Source of the DNA: Muribaculum sp.
GTDB taxonomy: Bacteria; Bacillota; Clostridia; Lachnospirales; Lachnospiraceae
DNA: 60,606 nucleotides
Assembly (NCBI GenBank): GCA_023663505.1
Contig: JAMPHH010000017.1
Coordinates: forward strand, 1-60,606
Reading direction: 5' to 3'
How positions within the stretch are numbered: the stretch's first letter is position 1; each line of letters starts with the position of its first letter. The translations under genes were made by a program, and so were the position numbers. The notes beneath the pieces were generated by a model. It saw nothing but the letters and a program-made list of their open reading frames with translations. It did no database searches and was not told where the DNA came from. Below, piece by piece: positions 14,028 through 25,314 of this stretch.

Positions 14028-15549
14028 ACACATAGTGACCAACAACGGCAGGACGCTGACCGAGGGCACGGACTATACCGTGAAATACAGCAACAATGTC
14101 AAGGCGGCGGACAACAAGGCGAAGATCACCGTGTCCGGCAAGGGCAACCTCAGCGGGAGCATTTCCACCACCTTTACCATCACGCGGCGGGAGCTGTCGG
14201 ACGATTCGGTGAAGGCAGGGGCGGTGGTCGTGGTGAAGAACTCCAAGGCGTCGCCCGTACTGGTATACAACGGCGTGAAGCTTGGAACCAAGGACTACAA
14301 GTTTAAGGATTCCAATGACGCCAAGAAGAAATTTACCGAGAATGGCACCATCACATTGGAGGGACAGAACAACTTCCGTGGAGAACGCACCATTCAGGTG
14401 AAGGTGGTTGAGAGCAAACAAGACCTCAAGAAATTCAAGGTCACCGTGAACAAGGTGGACTACACCTATGGCGACGGCAGGGCGCATGACGCTGACGTGA
14501 CCGTTCAGGACGCGGCGACGGGTCAAAGCCTGACGACCGACTTGGACTTCACGATCGTATACAGCACCGCGAACAGGGACAATGCAGGAACCGTGAAGTT
14601 CGTGGTAGTGGGTCTTGGTGAGTACACGGGAACCGTGGCGAAGTCCTTCACGGTGAAGCCCAGAAAGGCGAGCCTGACGGCGGAGCTCAAGGACAAGGGC
14701 AAGACATACCCCTTCAACAGCGCGGGCGTGACGATTAACAGTGACCTTGTGGTGAAGGACGCCGCACTGAACAACGCGGAGCTTAAGCCCGGCAGGGACT
14801 ACAAGGTGACATACAGCAACAACAAGAAGGTGAGCACCGACAAGGCGCAGGCAAAATACACCGTATCCTTCCTTGGCAACTACAAGGGGAGCAAGGCGGT
14901 GAGCGGGACATTCACCATCAAGTCGGCGCCCCTGAGTAATGACACCGCGGGACTAAAGATCATTGCGGCAGACAAGACCTACAAGAAGCCGTCCCAGTAC
15001 AAGTCGGCGCCCTATGTGAGCATAAACGGAGTCGCGTTAAAGAGCTCGGACTACAAGGCGGAATACTATCTTGATAAAGAGATGACCAAACCGATGAACA
15101 GCCAGAACAAGGTGACAATAGCGGAGGGAGACACGTCGGCAACCGTGTACGTGAAGCTTACCGGAAAGGGCAATTATGCCCCGACAGACGCAGGCGCAAG
15201 CTACAAGGTCTGCGCAGTGGGTCAGGGACAGCAGGACCTGTCCAAGGCTAGGATAACAGTGTTGGATTCAAACGGCAATAAACAGACCAAGGCGGAGTAC
15301 ACCAGACGCGAGGTGAAGCCCGCCGTGAAGGTGGAGATCAAGAACGGCAAGAACTGGCAGGTGGTAGCTCCAGCCGATTATCAGGTGACTTATGTGAACA
15401 ACGTGAACAAAGGCAAAGCCACCGTGATCATCACGGCAAAGAGCGATGCGTATGTGAGCAGCAAGACAGCAAGTTTTAATATTGTTGCGAAGAGCCTGAA
15501 GAACCAGACAGGTCTGTTGGATAATCTGTTCAAGGTACTGGGGAAGTAA
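14028..15549 (+). pseudogene. 3' part of a large repeat-containing surface protein
   Basis: About 505 residues of tandem beta-rich modules with repeated signatures such as GTDYTVKYSNNVKAADNKA, GKGNLSGSISTTFTI, GRDYKVTYSNNKKVSTDKA and ADYQVTYVNNVNKGKATVII. These are Ig-like/MBG-like adhesin modules of large cell-surface proteins. Similarity to this pattern begins abruptly at about 14028. The 20 codons before it (from ATG 13969) are AT-rich, lack a signal peptide and look like fused junk. The 5' end, including the secretion signal, has therefore been deleted. The C-terminus (NQTGLLDNLFKVLGK) has no sortase motif. It may still be transcribed but is unlikely to be exported. Confidence 0.7.
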
Positions 15550-15589
15550 AGCACTGTCACATAAAGAGTGGGTAGAAATAAGCGATAAC

Positions 15590-15770
15590 ATTAAGCATCA
15601 AGCATACATATCAAGCAATACGTATTAAGCAGTGAGCATTAAGAGGTATGTATTAAACAGTAAGCATTAAGCAGTACGTATCAAGCAGTAAGTATTAAGC
15701 AGTAAGTATTAAGTAGTAAGCAGTACGTATTAAGTAGTACACAATAGGCAGTAAACGGCAAGCACTAAGC
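15590..15770 (+). repeat. 14-nt tandem repeat array
   Basis: About twelve units near ATTAAGCAGTAAGT with a strict 14-nt period from 15610 to 15721 and two short offsets (15604-15609 and 15722-15728). The array lies between the surface-protein fragment and its terminator. There are no spacers, so it is not a CRISPR. Confidence 0.8.
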
Positions 15771-15805
15771 AGGAGGTTCCATAAAACTCGGAATCTCCTG
15801 CTTTT
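15769..15805 (+). terminator. Terminator after the surface-protein fragment
   Basis: GCAGGAGGTTCC pairs with GGAATCTCCTGC (one G-T wobble) around a 9-nt loop, followed by TTTT. Confidence 0.7.
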
Positions 15806-15905
15806 GTTGACAAAACCGTATAAATCCAAAGAAACATATGCCGTTTTGTGCCAAAACCAACATATACTACAATTGGCACATATCCTGCTTTGTGCCAATA
15901 CCAAG

Positions 15906-16130
15906 GCGGGAGGAGACAGGGAGTGTTTTGCGGGCTTCGGCGTAGGTTGGAGCGTTTTCTTATAGTGCGCCCCACAACCTAGGGTGAAATGCGCACGGAC
16001 GCGCATTTCAGGCTTTATGGTGCATGGATGCACCTTAAAGCCGACCCGCAAATCGCAACCCCCTTCCCGCGCACTATTAGAAAACCCCCAACCGCAGCCC
16101 GCCCGCAAAACACTCCCTGTCTCCTCCCGC
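15906..16130 (+). repeat. Structured palindromic element, copy 2 of 3
   Basis: Arms 15906-15970 and 16069-16130. The outer 30 bp pair perfectly although their sequence differs from copies 1 and 3 (GCGGGAGGAGACAGGGAGTG here). Hairpin A is at 15986-16009 (9-bp stem). Hairpin B is at 16011-16042, where a C:G pair of copy 1 is replaced by T:A. It lies about 280 bp upstream of purE. Confidence 0.85.
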
Positions 16131-16235
16131 CGCCCCATTGCCCATTGCCCACTACCTACTGTCACTGCCCACCGCCCAACTCCATGCTCAAAACCCCCAA
16201 CTTTAACATTTTCTCTAATTTTTTTCATATAGGTC

Positions 16236-16264
16236 TTGCACACAAGATATATTTTTAGTAAACT
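16236..16264 (+). promoter_or_regulatory. purE operon promoter
   Basis: TTGCAC, 17-nt spacer, TAAACT. The leader that follows contains an imperfect hairpin (GATATGGTGGTAT... with ATACCCCACC...CATATC, 16267-16305) but no purine-riboswitch core that I can recognise. Confidence 0.55.
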
Positions 16265-16408
16265 AGATATGGTGGTATGGATATAAATACCCCACCAACA
16301 TATCCGGTTTATTTTGTTTTAATATATGACTAGAGATATTAAATCAGTAAATCGGAATCAAGAAATCGAAATCATAAAATCCTTATTAAAGGATTTGAGG
16401 AGGACATC

Positions 16409-16963
16409 ATGACAGATTCAGCAAACAAGGCTCCGGACGGAGCCGTTGGCAAGGTTGGGATTGTGATGGGCAGTGACTCGGACATGCCCGTGATGGCGAA
16501 GGCGGCGGACATTTTGGAGGAGCTTGGCGTTCCCTACGAGATGACCATTATCAGTGCCCACAGGGAGCCGGACGTATTCTTTGAATATGCGAGAACCGCG
16601 GAGGATAAAGGCTTTAAGGTTATCATCGCAGGTGCAGGCATGGCAGCGCATCTGCCGGGAATGTGCGCGGCGATTTTTCCCATGCCCGTGATTGGGATTC
16701 CCATGCATACCACATCATTGGGAGGACGTGATTCCCTCTATTCAATCGTGCAGATGCCCTCGGGCATTCCTGTGGCGACCGTGGCGATCAACGGCGGTGC
16801 CAACGCGGGACTCTTGGCGGCTAAGATTCTGGCGACCTCGAACGAAACGCTCTTGCAGCGACTGAAGGATTACAGCGCCAAGCTGCAGCAGCAGGTCATG
16901 GACAAGGACGCCAAGCTGCAGGAGATGGGCTACAAGGCATACACGGGTCGGAATAAAGAATAA
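16409..16963 (+). CDS. purE: N5-carboxyaminoimidazole ribonucleotide mutase
   Basis: Class I PurE, 184 residues. It converts N5-CAIR to CAIR in purine synthesis. Seen are VGIVMGSDSDMPVMAKAADI, the ISAHREPD active-site loop and GAGMAAHLPGM. The N-terminus carries about 15 extra residues before the conserved core. GAGGAGGACATC precedes the ATG. It is the first of four consecutive pur genes (E, M, N, D). No purK is in the window. Confidence 0.95.
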   Translation: MTDSANKAPDGAVGKVGIVMGSDSDMPVMAKAADILEELGVPYEMTIISAHREPDVFFEYARTAEDKGFKVIIAGAGMAAHLPGMCAAIFPMPVIGIPMHTTSLGGRDSLYSIVQMPSGIPVATVAINGGANAGLLAAKILATSNETLLQRLKDYSAKLQQQVMDKDAKLQEMGYKAYTGRNKE

Positions 16964-17074
16964 GCTGCATGACTATTCGTGCCGTTGGTGTCAACAGCAG
17001 AATGGGTGATCAGGGCAATTAGATAATAGAAATAAAAGAAATAAAAGAAATAAAAGCAGTCAAGGAGAGCGACG

Positions 17075-18100
17075 ATGGATTACAAGAAAGCGGGAGTAGA
17101 TATCGAGGCCGGTTATCAGGCGGTGGAGTTGATGAAGGAGCATGTGAAGGGAACCATGCGCCCTGAGGTATTGGGCGGTCTGGGTGGTTTCTCCGGAGCA
17201 TTCTCCATGAACGCTATCAAAAATATGGAGGAGCCGATTCTTTTGTCAGGCACAGATGGCGTGGGCACCAAGATCAAGCTGGCATTTCTCATGGATCGGC
17301 ATGACACGGTGGGAATCGACTGTGTGGCGATGTGTGTGAACGATGTGGCGTGCGCGGGCGGAGAGCCCTTGTTTTTCTTGGACTATATCGCCTGCGGGAA
17401 GAATTACCCTGAGAAGATCGCTTCAATCGTAAAAGGAGTTGCCGAGGGGTGTAAGCAGGCAGGAGCCGCGCTGATCGGCGGAGAGACCGCGGAGCACCCG
17501 GGACTGATGCCGGAGGACGAGTATGATCTGGCAGGCTTTGCCGTGGGTGTGGCAGATAAGAAGGATTTGATCACCGGAGAGGGGATCAGGGAGGGAGATG
17601 TCCTGATCGGCATCGCCTCCTCAGGTGTGCATTCCAACGGTTTCTCACTGGTGCGCAAGGTGTTCGAGATGACTAAGGAAGGTCTTGACACCTATTATGA
17701 CGAGCTGGGCAAGACCTTGGGCGAGGCGCTGCTCACGCCTACCAGAATCTATGTGAAGGCGCTGAAATCAATCAAGACTGCGGGAGTGGTCGTTAAGGGC
17801 TGCAGCCATATCACGGGCGGGGGCTTCTATGAGAATGTTCCCAGAATGCTCCCCGATGGCATCAACGCGGTGATCAGGAAGGAGAGCTACGAGGTTCCGG
17901 CGATTTTTAAGCTGCTGCAGCAAAAGGGAAGCATATCAGAGCAAATGATGTACAATACATATAATATGGGGCTTGGCATGGTACTGGCTGTGGCTCCCGA
18001 GGACGTGGACAAAGCACTTGAGGCGATTCAGACGGCGGGAGAGAGCGCCTATGTGGTAGGGCAATGCGAGACAGGAGCCAAGGGTGTTACCTTGGTTTGA
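17075..18100 (+). CDS. purM: Phosphoribosylformylglycinamidine cyclo-ligase (AIR synthetase)
   Basis: 341 residues, normal length. It closes the imidazole ring by converting FGAM to AIR with ATP. Seen are the DYKKAGVDIEAGYQAVELMK N-terminus, LLSGTDGVGTKIKLAF, the ALIGGETAEHPGL loop and SSGVHSNGFSLVRKVF. AGGAGAGCGACG precedes the ATG. The lead-in holds three AAATAAAAG repeats (17031-17054) of no obvious meaning. Confidence 0.96.
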   Translation: MDYKKAGVDIEAGYQAVELMKEHVKGTMRPEVLGGLGGFSGAFSMNAIKNMEEPILLSGTDGVGTKIKLAFLMDRHDTVGIDCVAMCVNDVACAGGEPLFFLDYIACGKNYPEKIASIVKGVAEGCKQAGAALIGGETAEHPGLMPEDEYDLAGFAVGVADKKDLITGEGIREGDVLIGIASSGVHSNGFSLVRKVFEMTKEGLDTYYDELGKTLGEALLTPTRIYVKALKSIKTAGVVVKGCSHITGGGFYENVPRMLPDGINAVIRKESYEVPAIFKLLQQKGSISEQMMYNTYNMGLGMVLAVAPEDVDKALEAIQTAGESAYVVGQCETGAKGVTLV

Positions 18101-18124
18101 CCGAGAGGAGAGGTTTGGAAAGCG

Positions 18125-18748
18125 ATGTTGAGAGTAGTGGTGCTGGTCTCCGGCGGAGGGACTAACTTGCAGGCGATCATTGACGGCGTGGCGGCGGGCG
18201 AGATTACAAATGTGGAGCTGGTGGGCGTCATCAGCAACAACAAAACCGTAAAGAGCTTGGAGCGGGCGCGCAGTGCGGGGATTCCCGCGATCAGTATCTC
18301 GCCGAAGGATTATGAGAGCAGGGAGCTTTTTCATAAGGCTCTTTTGAACGGAATAGACGAGCTTAAGCCGGATCTGATCGTGTTGGCTGGCTTCTTGGTG
18401 TCGATTCCGCCCGAGATGGTGGCGAGGTATTGCAATCGGATCATCAATATCCACCCTTCGCTGATTCCGTCCTTTTGCGGCGTGGGATATTACGGGCTGA
18501 AGGTACATGAGAAGGCGTTGGAGCGCGGTGTGAAGGTGACGGGCGCGACGGTGCATTTCGTGACGGAGGGAATGGACGAGGGACCGATCATCGCGCAGAG
18601 GAGCGTGGCTGTGGAGGAGGGGGATACTCCGGAGACCTTGCAGCGGCGCGTGATGGAGCAGGCGGAATGGATACTGCTTCCCCAAGCGATCGACGATATT
18701 GCAAACGGACGTATTGAGCTGACAGGCGGGCGCGTGGTGCGTCGGTGA
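18125..18748 (+). CDS. purN: Phosphoribosylglycinamide formyltransferase
   Basis: 207 residues. It transfers a formyl group from 10-formyl-THF to GAR. Seen are VLVSGGGTNLQAIIDG (phosphate binding), LAGFLVSIPPEMV, the catalytic Asn/His block IINIHPSLIPSFCG, and the Asp in GMDEGPIIAQ. It starts 24 nt after purM, in the same operon. Confidence 0.96.
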   Translation: MLRVVVLVSGGGTNLQAIIDGVAAGEITNVELVGVISNNKTVKSLERARSAGIPAISISPKDYESRELFHKALLNGIDELKPDLIVLAGFLVSIPPEMVARYCNRIINIHPSLIPSFCGVGYYGLKVHEKALERGVKVTGATVHFVTEGMDEGPIIAQRSVAVEEGDTPETLQRRVMEQAEWILLPQAIDDIANGRIELTGGRVVRR

Positions 18749-18776
18749 TAAGTGAGAGAAACGAGGTGCTTGTATT

Positions 18777-20051
18777 ATGAAGGTATTGATTGTGGGCAGC
18801 GGCGGACGTGAACATGCGATTGCTGCTTCCGTAGCCAAGAGCCCCAAGGTGGAGCAAATCTACTGTGCCCCGGGCAATGCGGGGATAGGGCAGCTTGCGG
18901 AGTGCGTGGCGATCGGCGCCATGGAATTTGACAAATTAGTGGCATTTGCCAAGGAGAAGGCGGTTGACTTTGTGATCGTGGGCATGGACGATCCGTTGGT
19001 GGGCGGTCTGGTGGACGAGATGGAGGCAGCGGGAATACGCACCTTCGGTCCGCGCAGGAATGCGGCGATCTTGGAGGGCAGCAAGGCATTTTCCAAGGAT
19101 TTGATGAAGAAATACAATATTCCAACGGCGGCATATGAGAATTTTGATGACGCGGACGAGGCTGTCAGATATCTGAACGAGAAGGCAAGCTTTCCTATCG
19201 TGTTGAAGGCGGACGGGCTGGCGCTTGGCAAGGGAGTATTGATCTGCAATACCAAGGAGGAGGCTCTGGCGGGTGTCGATTCTATCATGAAGGATAAGAA
19301 ATTCGGCGACGCGGGCAACCGTATGGTGATCGAGGAATTTATGACAGGCAGGGAGGTCAGTGTGCTCTCCTTTGTAGATGGCAGGACGATTCGGATCATG
19401 ACCTCCGCACAGGATCATAAGCGGGCAAAGGACGGAGATCAGGGCTTGAACACGGGCGGCATGGGAACGTTTTCTCCGAGTCCCTTCTATACTAAGGAAG
19501 TGGACGATTATTGCAGGAAATACATATATCAGGCAACAGTGGACGCTATGGCGGCGGAGGGCAGACCCTTCAAGGGTGTGATCTTCTTCGGACTGATGCT
19601 CACGCCAAACGGTCCAAGGGTGTTGGAATACAACGCAAGATTCGGCGATCCCGAGGCGCAGGTGGTGCTGCCCCGCATGAAAAATGACATTATCGAGGTG
19701 ATGGAGGCGTGTGTGGACGGCACATTGGATCAGCTCGAGTTAGAGTTTGAGGACAATGCGGCTGTGTGCGTGGTGCTTGCCAGTGACGGCTATCCGGTGT
19801 CCTACGAGAAGGGCTTCCTGATCGAGGGCTTGGAGCGGTTTGAGGAGGCGGAGGGCTATTATTGCTTTCATGCGGGAACCAAGCAGTCGGAGAATGGGAT
19901 TGTCACCAACGGCGGGCGCGTGTTGGGCGTGACTGCCAAGGGGAAGGATTTGAAAGAGGCCAGAGCCAACGCTTATGCGGCGACGGAGTGGGTTTCTTTT
20001 GAAAATAAATATATGCGTCACGATATCGGCAAAGCGATAGACGAGGCATAG
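18777..20051 (+). CDS. purD: Phosphoribosylamine-glycine ligase
   Basis: 424 residues, full length. An ATP-grasp enzyme that makes GAR from phosphoribosylamine, glycine and ATP. Seen are VLIVGSGGREHAIA at the N-terminus, FPIVLKADGLALGKGV, the KGVIFFGLMLTPNGPRVLEY metal-binding region and NARFGDPEAQVVLPR. It follows purN by 28 nt. purH, often placed between purN and purD in related genomes, is absent here. Confidence 0.97.
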   Translation: MKVLIVGSGGREHAIAASVAKSPKVEQIYCAPGNAGIGQLAECVAIGAMEFDKLVAFAKEKAVDFVIVGMDDPLVGGLVDEMEAAGIRTFGPRRNAAILEGSKAFSKDLMKKYNIPTAAYENFDDADEAVRYLNEKASFPIVLKADGLALGKGVLICNTKEEALAGVDSIMKDKKFGDAGNRMVIEEFMTGREVSVLSFVDGRTIRIMTSAQDHKRAKDGDQGLNTGGMGTFSPSPFYTKEVDDYCRKYIYQATVDAMAAEGRPFKGVIFFGLMLTPNGPRVLEYNARFGDPEAQVVLPRMKNDIIEVMEACVDGTLDQLELEFEDNAAVCVVLASDGYPVSYEKGFLIEGLERFEEAEGYYCFHAGTKQSENGIVTNGGRVLGVTAKGKDLKEARANAYAATEWVSFENKYMRHDIGKAIDEA

Positions 20052-20086
20052 TAAAGCAATGCTGTATGGCGGAAATGGAGGCTATT

Positions 20087-20536
20087 ATGCAAAAAATAAC
20101 TTTGGCAGACGAATATCACATTCCGCGGGTTTGCGAGGAATGTGGCGGAATCATGATCTTCAAGGGTGTGGGCGAGTACCGCTGTGAGGAATGCGGGAAG
20201 GTGGACTACGATGATTATGGCAAGGTGAGACTTTTCCTAGAGAAGAAGCCGGGTGCGAACGCGGTGGAGGTCGAGAAGGAGACGGGGGTTTCCCAGAAGT
20301 CGATTCGACAGATGTTGAAGGAATCCAGACTGCAGGTGGCGGAGGGCTCCAAAACCTTCCTGCGCTGCGAGATATGTGGCAAGGATATACGAAGCGGCAA
20401 ATTATGTCCGGAATGTGAGATGAAGGCACACCGCAATCTGGAGGAGCAGCAGCGGCGTCTGTCCAACGCGAATCTCCATGGCGTGGGTATGGTCGGCAAG
20501 GGCGACGAGGGACAGAAGCGTTTCCAACGCAATTAA
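20087..20536 (+). CDS. Zinc-ribbon/helix-turn-helix protein (YvyF-like)
   Basis: 149 residues. The first zinc ribbon is CEECGG...CEECGK (residues about 11-32), followed by a short HTH-like stretch (VEVEKETGVSQKSIRQMLKE). A second Cys cluster is CEICGK...CPEC. The layout resembles the YvyF/TIGR03826 family found in flagellar operons of Firmicutes, but no flagellar gene is nearby. ATG 20087 follows ATGGAGG; the in-frame start at 20066 is less likely. It lies 35 nt after purD. Confidence 0.6.
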   Translation: MQKITLADEYHIPRVCEECGGIMIFKGVGEYRCEECGKVDYDDYGKVRLFLEKKPGANAVEVEKETGVSQKSIRQMLKESRLQVAEGSKTFLRCEICGKDIRSGKLCPECEMKAHRNLEEQQRRLSNANLHGVGMVGKGDEGQKRFQRN

Positions 20537-20579
20537 GATGTCACATTAGGACATATTATTCCACAGAGAGGACAGACAA

Positions 20580-22199
20580 ATGAGTAAAATTGACAGACTG
20601 CATGACAGATATAGGGTGCTGCTTGGGATTCTGATGCTGCTTATGGCGTTGATGGCGGGACTGACCGCAGATGCCTTCGCGATCGTCGGACGCGCGGACA
20701 GCATCGGGACGGTGACGGCGACCAGCGCGAATGTCAGGAAGGAACCCAACGCCGGCAGTGAAGCCGTGGGAAGCACGGCACAGGGCGCGACGGTGAATGT
20801 CAAGGGGCAGATTACGGGGAGCGACGGATATACATGGTATCAGATCACGGACGGCACGATCACAGGATATATCCGTTCCGATCTGATGACGATCACGGAC
20901 GGAAGCACTCCCTCCACAATCGTGAGCTCCACTACCTCTACTACTACCTCGACCCCTACCACCTCCACTCCGGACGAGACGGTGGTGCAGGTTACGGCGG
21001 TGGAGCCTGTGGAGGGCACTGTGTCAAGCGGTACACGTGTGCGTATACGTCAGAATGCTTCAACCACCAGTCGTATCGTCAGTACTGTCGATAATGGAGC
21101 CAAGCTGACTATCATCGGTCAGGCTGTGGGAACGGACAACATGGATTGGGTACAGGTAAGCTATACCTCCGCCGGCTCTGAGATCAACGGATTTATCCAG
21201 AAAAGGTTCGTGTCGGGGAGTGATAATCTCGTTCCCTTGGGGTCATCAACGGAGGCTCCCGAGGAAGGGGAGCAGACGGGAGGCGAGGAGCCTGAGCCCG
21301 AGGAGGTCAAGGATTGGGATACCTATTATGCGGACGGCAAATGGCATCTGATGGACAACACCACGACCCAGAGCTGGGATATCGAGGAGATGTTTTCCAC
21401 GGTGGAAGCCAACAAGGAGACCTTACAGAAAGCGCTTGACACCAATAAAAGCCTGCAGATCTGGCGAATCGTATTGGTGATGCTGATGATCGTGTTGGCG
21501 ACGGTTCTCACACTGGTGATCTTTAAGCTAAAGGACGTGTCAGATGCCGCGTATTTTGATGAAGTCGAGAAGGAGACAATGCATCGCAGGACGGCAGACC
21601 GACCGATTGAGAGGGGCGGAAGCACTCAGAGACAGCAGGCGGGTGCACAGGGCGGAAGACGCCCCGCGGGGCAGAGACCTGCAGGCTCGGGCAGCGGGCA
21701 ACGTCCGACGGGACAGAGATCTGCGGGTTCGGGAGGCGGACAGCGTCCGGCAGGCGCGGGTGGACAGCAGAGACCCGCGGGTTCGGGTGGTCAGCAGCGT
21801 CCGACAGGCTCAGGCTCACAGCAGAGACCTGCAGGGGCGGGAGGTCAGCAGAGACCAACAGGCTCAGGCGGACAGCCACGCCCGACGGGACAGGGTGGAC
21901 AGCCTCGTCCCGCAGGTTCGGGTAGTCAGCAGAGACCGACAGGCTCAGGCGGACAGTCTCGCCCGACGGGACAGGGCGGACAGCCTCGCCCCACAGGTTC
22001 AGGCTCGCAGCAGAGACCCGCGGGGACGCAGGCGCAATCCCGTCAAGATGTAGGAGGACAGTCGCCTGAATATGAAGCGGAGCTCCGGACGCAGGAGAAT
22101 ACAGACTCTCAGCCTCAGCAGAAGTGGAGAGCAAAGAATTTTATCAATGATGACGAGTTTGAATTCCAGTTTATCAATGTAGATGATGACCAGATATAA
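20580..22199 (+). CDS. SH3b-domain membrane protein with disordered Gly/Gln/Arg/Pro repeat tail
   Basis: 539 residues. A signal-anchor lies at about 14-36 (LLGILMLLMALMAGLTADAF). Two bacterial SH3 domains follow (about 40-105, TATSANVRKEPNAGSEAVGS; and 140-210, GTRVRIRQNASTTSRIVST), split by a Thr/Ser linker. A second membrane segment is at about 294-316 (IWRIVLVMLMIVLATVLTL). The cytoplasmic part holds about twelve 9-residue repeats of the type QRPAGSGGQ (about 350-490) and an acidic end (NDDEFEFQFINVDDDQ). The SH3b part would bind wall peptides outside; the tail is predicted disordered inside. I know of no function for this architecture. Confidence 0.75.
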   Translation: MSKIDRLHDRYRVLLGILMLLMALMAGLTADAFAIVGRADSIGTVTATSANVRKEPNAGSEAVGSTAQGATVNVKGQITGSDGYTWYQITDGTITGYIRSDLMTITDGSTPSTIVSSTTSTTTSTPTTSTPDETVVQVTAVEPVEGTVSSGTRVRIRQNASTTSRIVSTVDNGAKLTIIGQAVGTDNMDWVQVSYTSAGSEINGFIQKRFVSGSDNLVPLGSSTEAPEEGEQTGGEEPEPEEVKDWDTYYADGKWHLMDNTTTQSWDIEEMFSTVEANKETLQKALDTNKSLQIWRIVLVMLMIVLATVLTLVIFKLKDVSDAAYFDEVEKETMHRRTADRPIERGGSTQRQQAGAQGGRRPAGQRPAGSGSGQRPTGQRSAGSGGGQRPAGAGGQQRPAGSGGQQRPTGSGSQQRPAGAGGQQRPTGSGGQPRPTGQGGQPRPAGSGSQQRPTGSGGQSRPTGQGGQPRPTGSGSQQRPAGTQAQSRQDVGGQSPEYEAELRTQENTDSQPQQKWRAKNFINDDEFEFQFINVDDDQI

Positions 22200-22227
22200 G
22201 AAGTAATAAGAAAATTTTTTTCTCAGG

Positions 22228-22276
22228 TTGACAGCACACCCGCACTGTTATATGATATGTATAACAATGTGGGTGT
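22228..22276 (+). promoter_or_regulatory. gntR-clpC promoter with overlapping operator
   Basis: TTGACA (22228-22233), 17-nt spacer, TATGAT (22251-22256). A 17-bp inverted repeat (22236-22252 and 22260-22276, two mismatches, 7-nt spacer) with arms ACACCC-N4-TGTTATA spans the -10. This fits autorepression by the GntR protein encoded next. Confidence 0.7.
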
Positions 22277-22341
22277 TTTGTTGTTTGCTTATAATAAGCA
22301 GACTCGCAGAGCGTAGCCGTGTATGTTGTGTGGGAGGTGGC

Positions 22342-22716
22342 ATGATGATAATTGAGATAGATTTTAATAGTGATGAAGCTCTGTATCTTCAGCTTCGCAA
22401 TCAAATCATTATGGGCATTGCCACCGCACAGTTTCAAGAGGGGGACTCACTCCCAAGCGTCCGTCAGCTAGCGGATATGATCGGAATCAATATGCATACG
22501 GTGAATAAGGCATACACTGTCCTGAAGCAGGAGGGGTATGTCAAGGTGGACCGCAGGCGGGGCGCGGTGATCGCGGTAGATGTCGATCATATACAGGCTA
22601 TGGAGGAATTGAAAAAGGAGCTGCAGGTCATACTTGCTAAGAGCAGCTGCAAGAATATCTCCGTGGCGGAGATTCATGAGCTGATCGACGAGATTTACAG
22701 GGACTATATTAATTAA
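22342..22716 (+). CDS. GntR-family regulator (YtrA type)
   Basis: 124 residues. A winged helix is seen as YLQLRNQIIMGIATAQFQEG, DSLPSVRQLADMIGINMHTV and NKAYTVLKQEGYVKVDRRRG. A short C-terminal helical tail follows, as in the YtrA subfamily. These usually autoregulate and control the gene that follows. ATG 22342 follows GGGAGGTGG; the longer frame from 22228 runs through the promoter and is rejected. It is 19 nt upstream of clpC, replacing the ctsR-mcsA-mcsB arrangement of Bacillus. Confidence 0.85.
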   Translation: MMIIEIDFNSDEALYLQLRNQIIMGIATAQFQEGDSLPSVRQLADMIGINMHTVNKAYTVLKQEGYVKVDRRRGAVIAVDVDHIQAMEELKKELQVILAKSSCKNISVAEIHELIDEIYRDYIN

Positions 22717-22735
22717 AATGATGGAGGGCTGAAAG

Positions 22736-25177
<2,442 letters not shown>

Positions 25178-25314
25178 GGAGAAGGTAGAAAATTTTGAAG
25201 TAACAAAAACATTTTTTTAGTGGAAAAAAAGCTGAAATTATATTATACTAAGGGTAGCTGTAAGTACATGGCGGGAGCGCCTTTTTTATGACAATGATCA
25301 GGAGGACAAAAGAG

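Noticed and set aside
15695..16258. Long open frames on both strands across structured element copy 2, with similar peptides readable in copy 1
   Set aside because: The reading frame shifts between copies, no ribosome site is present, and the similarity is explained by conservation of the DNA palindrome.
16265..16408. Purine riboswitch before purE
   Set aside because: A hairpin is present, but I cannot find the conserved three-way-junction core of purine riboswitches.
21523..22134. 203-codon minus-strand frame inside the SH3b protein gene
   Set aside because: It is the antisense shadow of the GC-rich repeat region; no ribosome site, and the plus-strand protein has clear domains.
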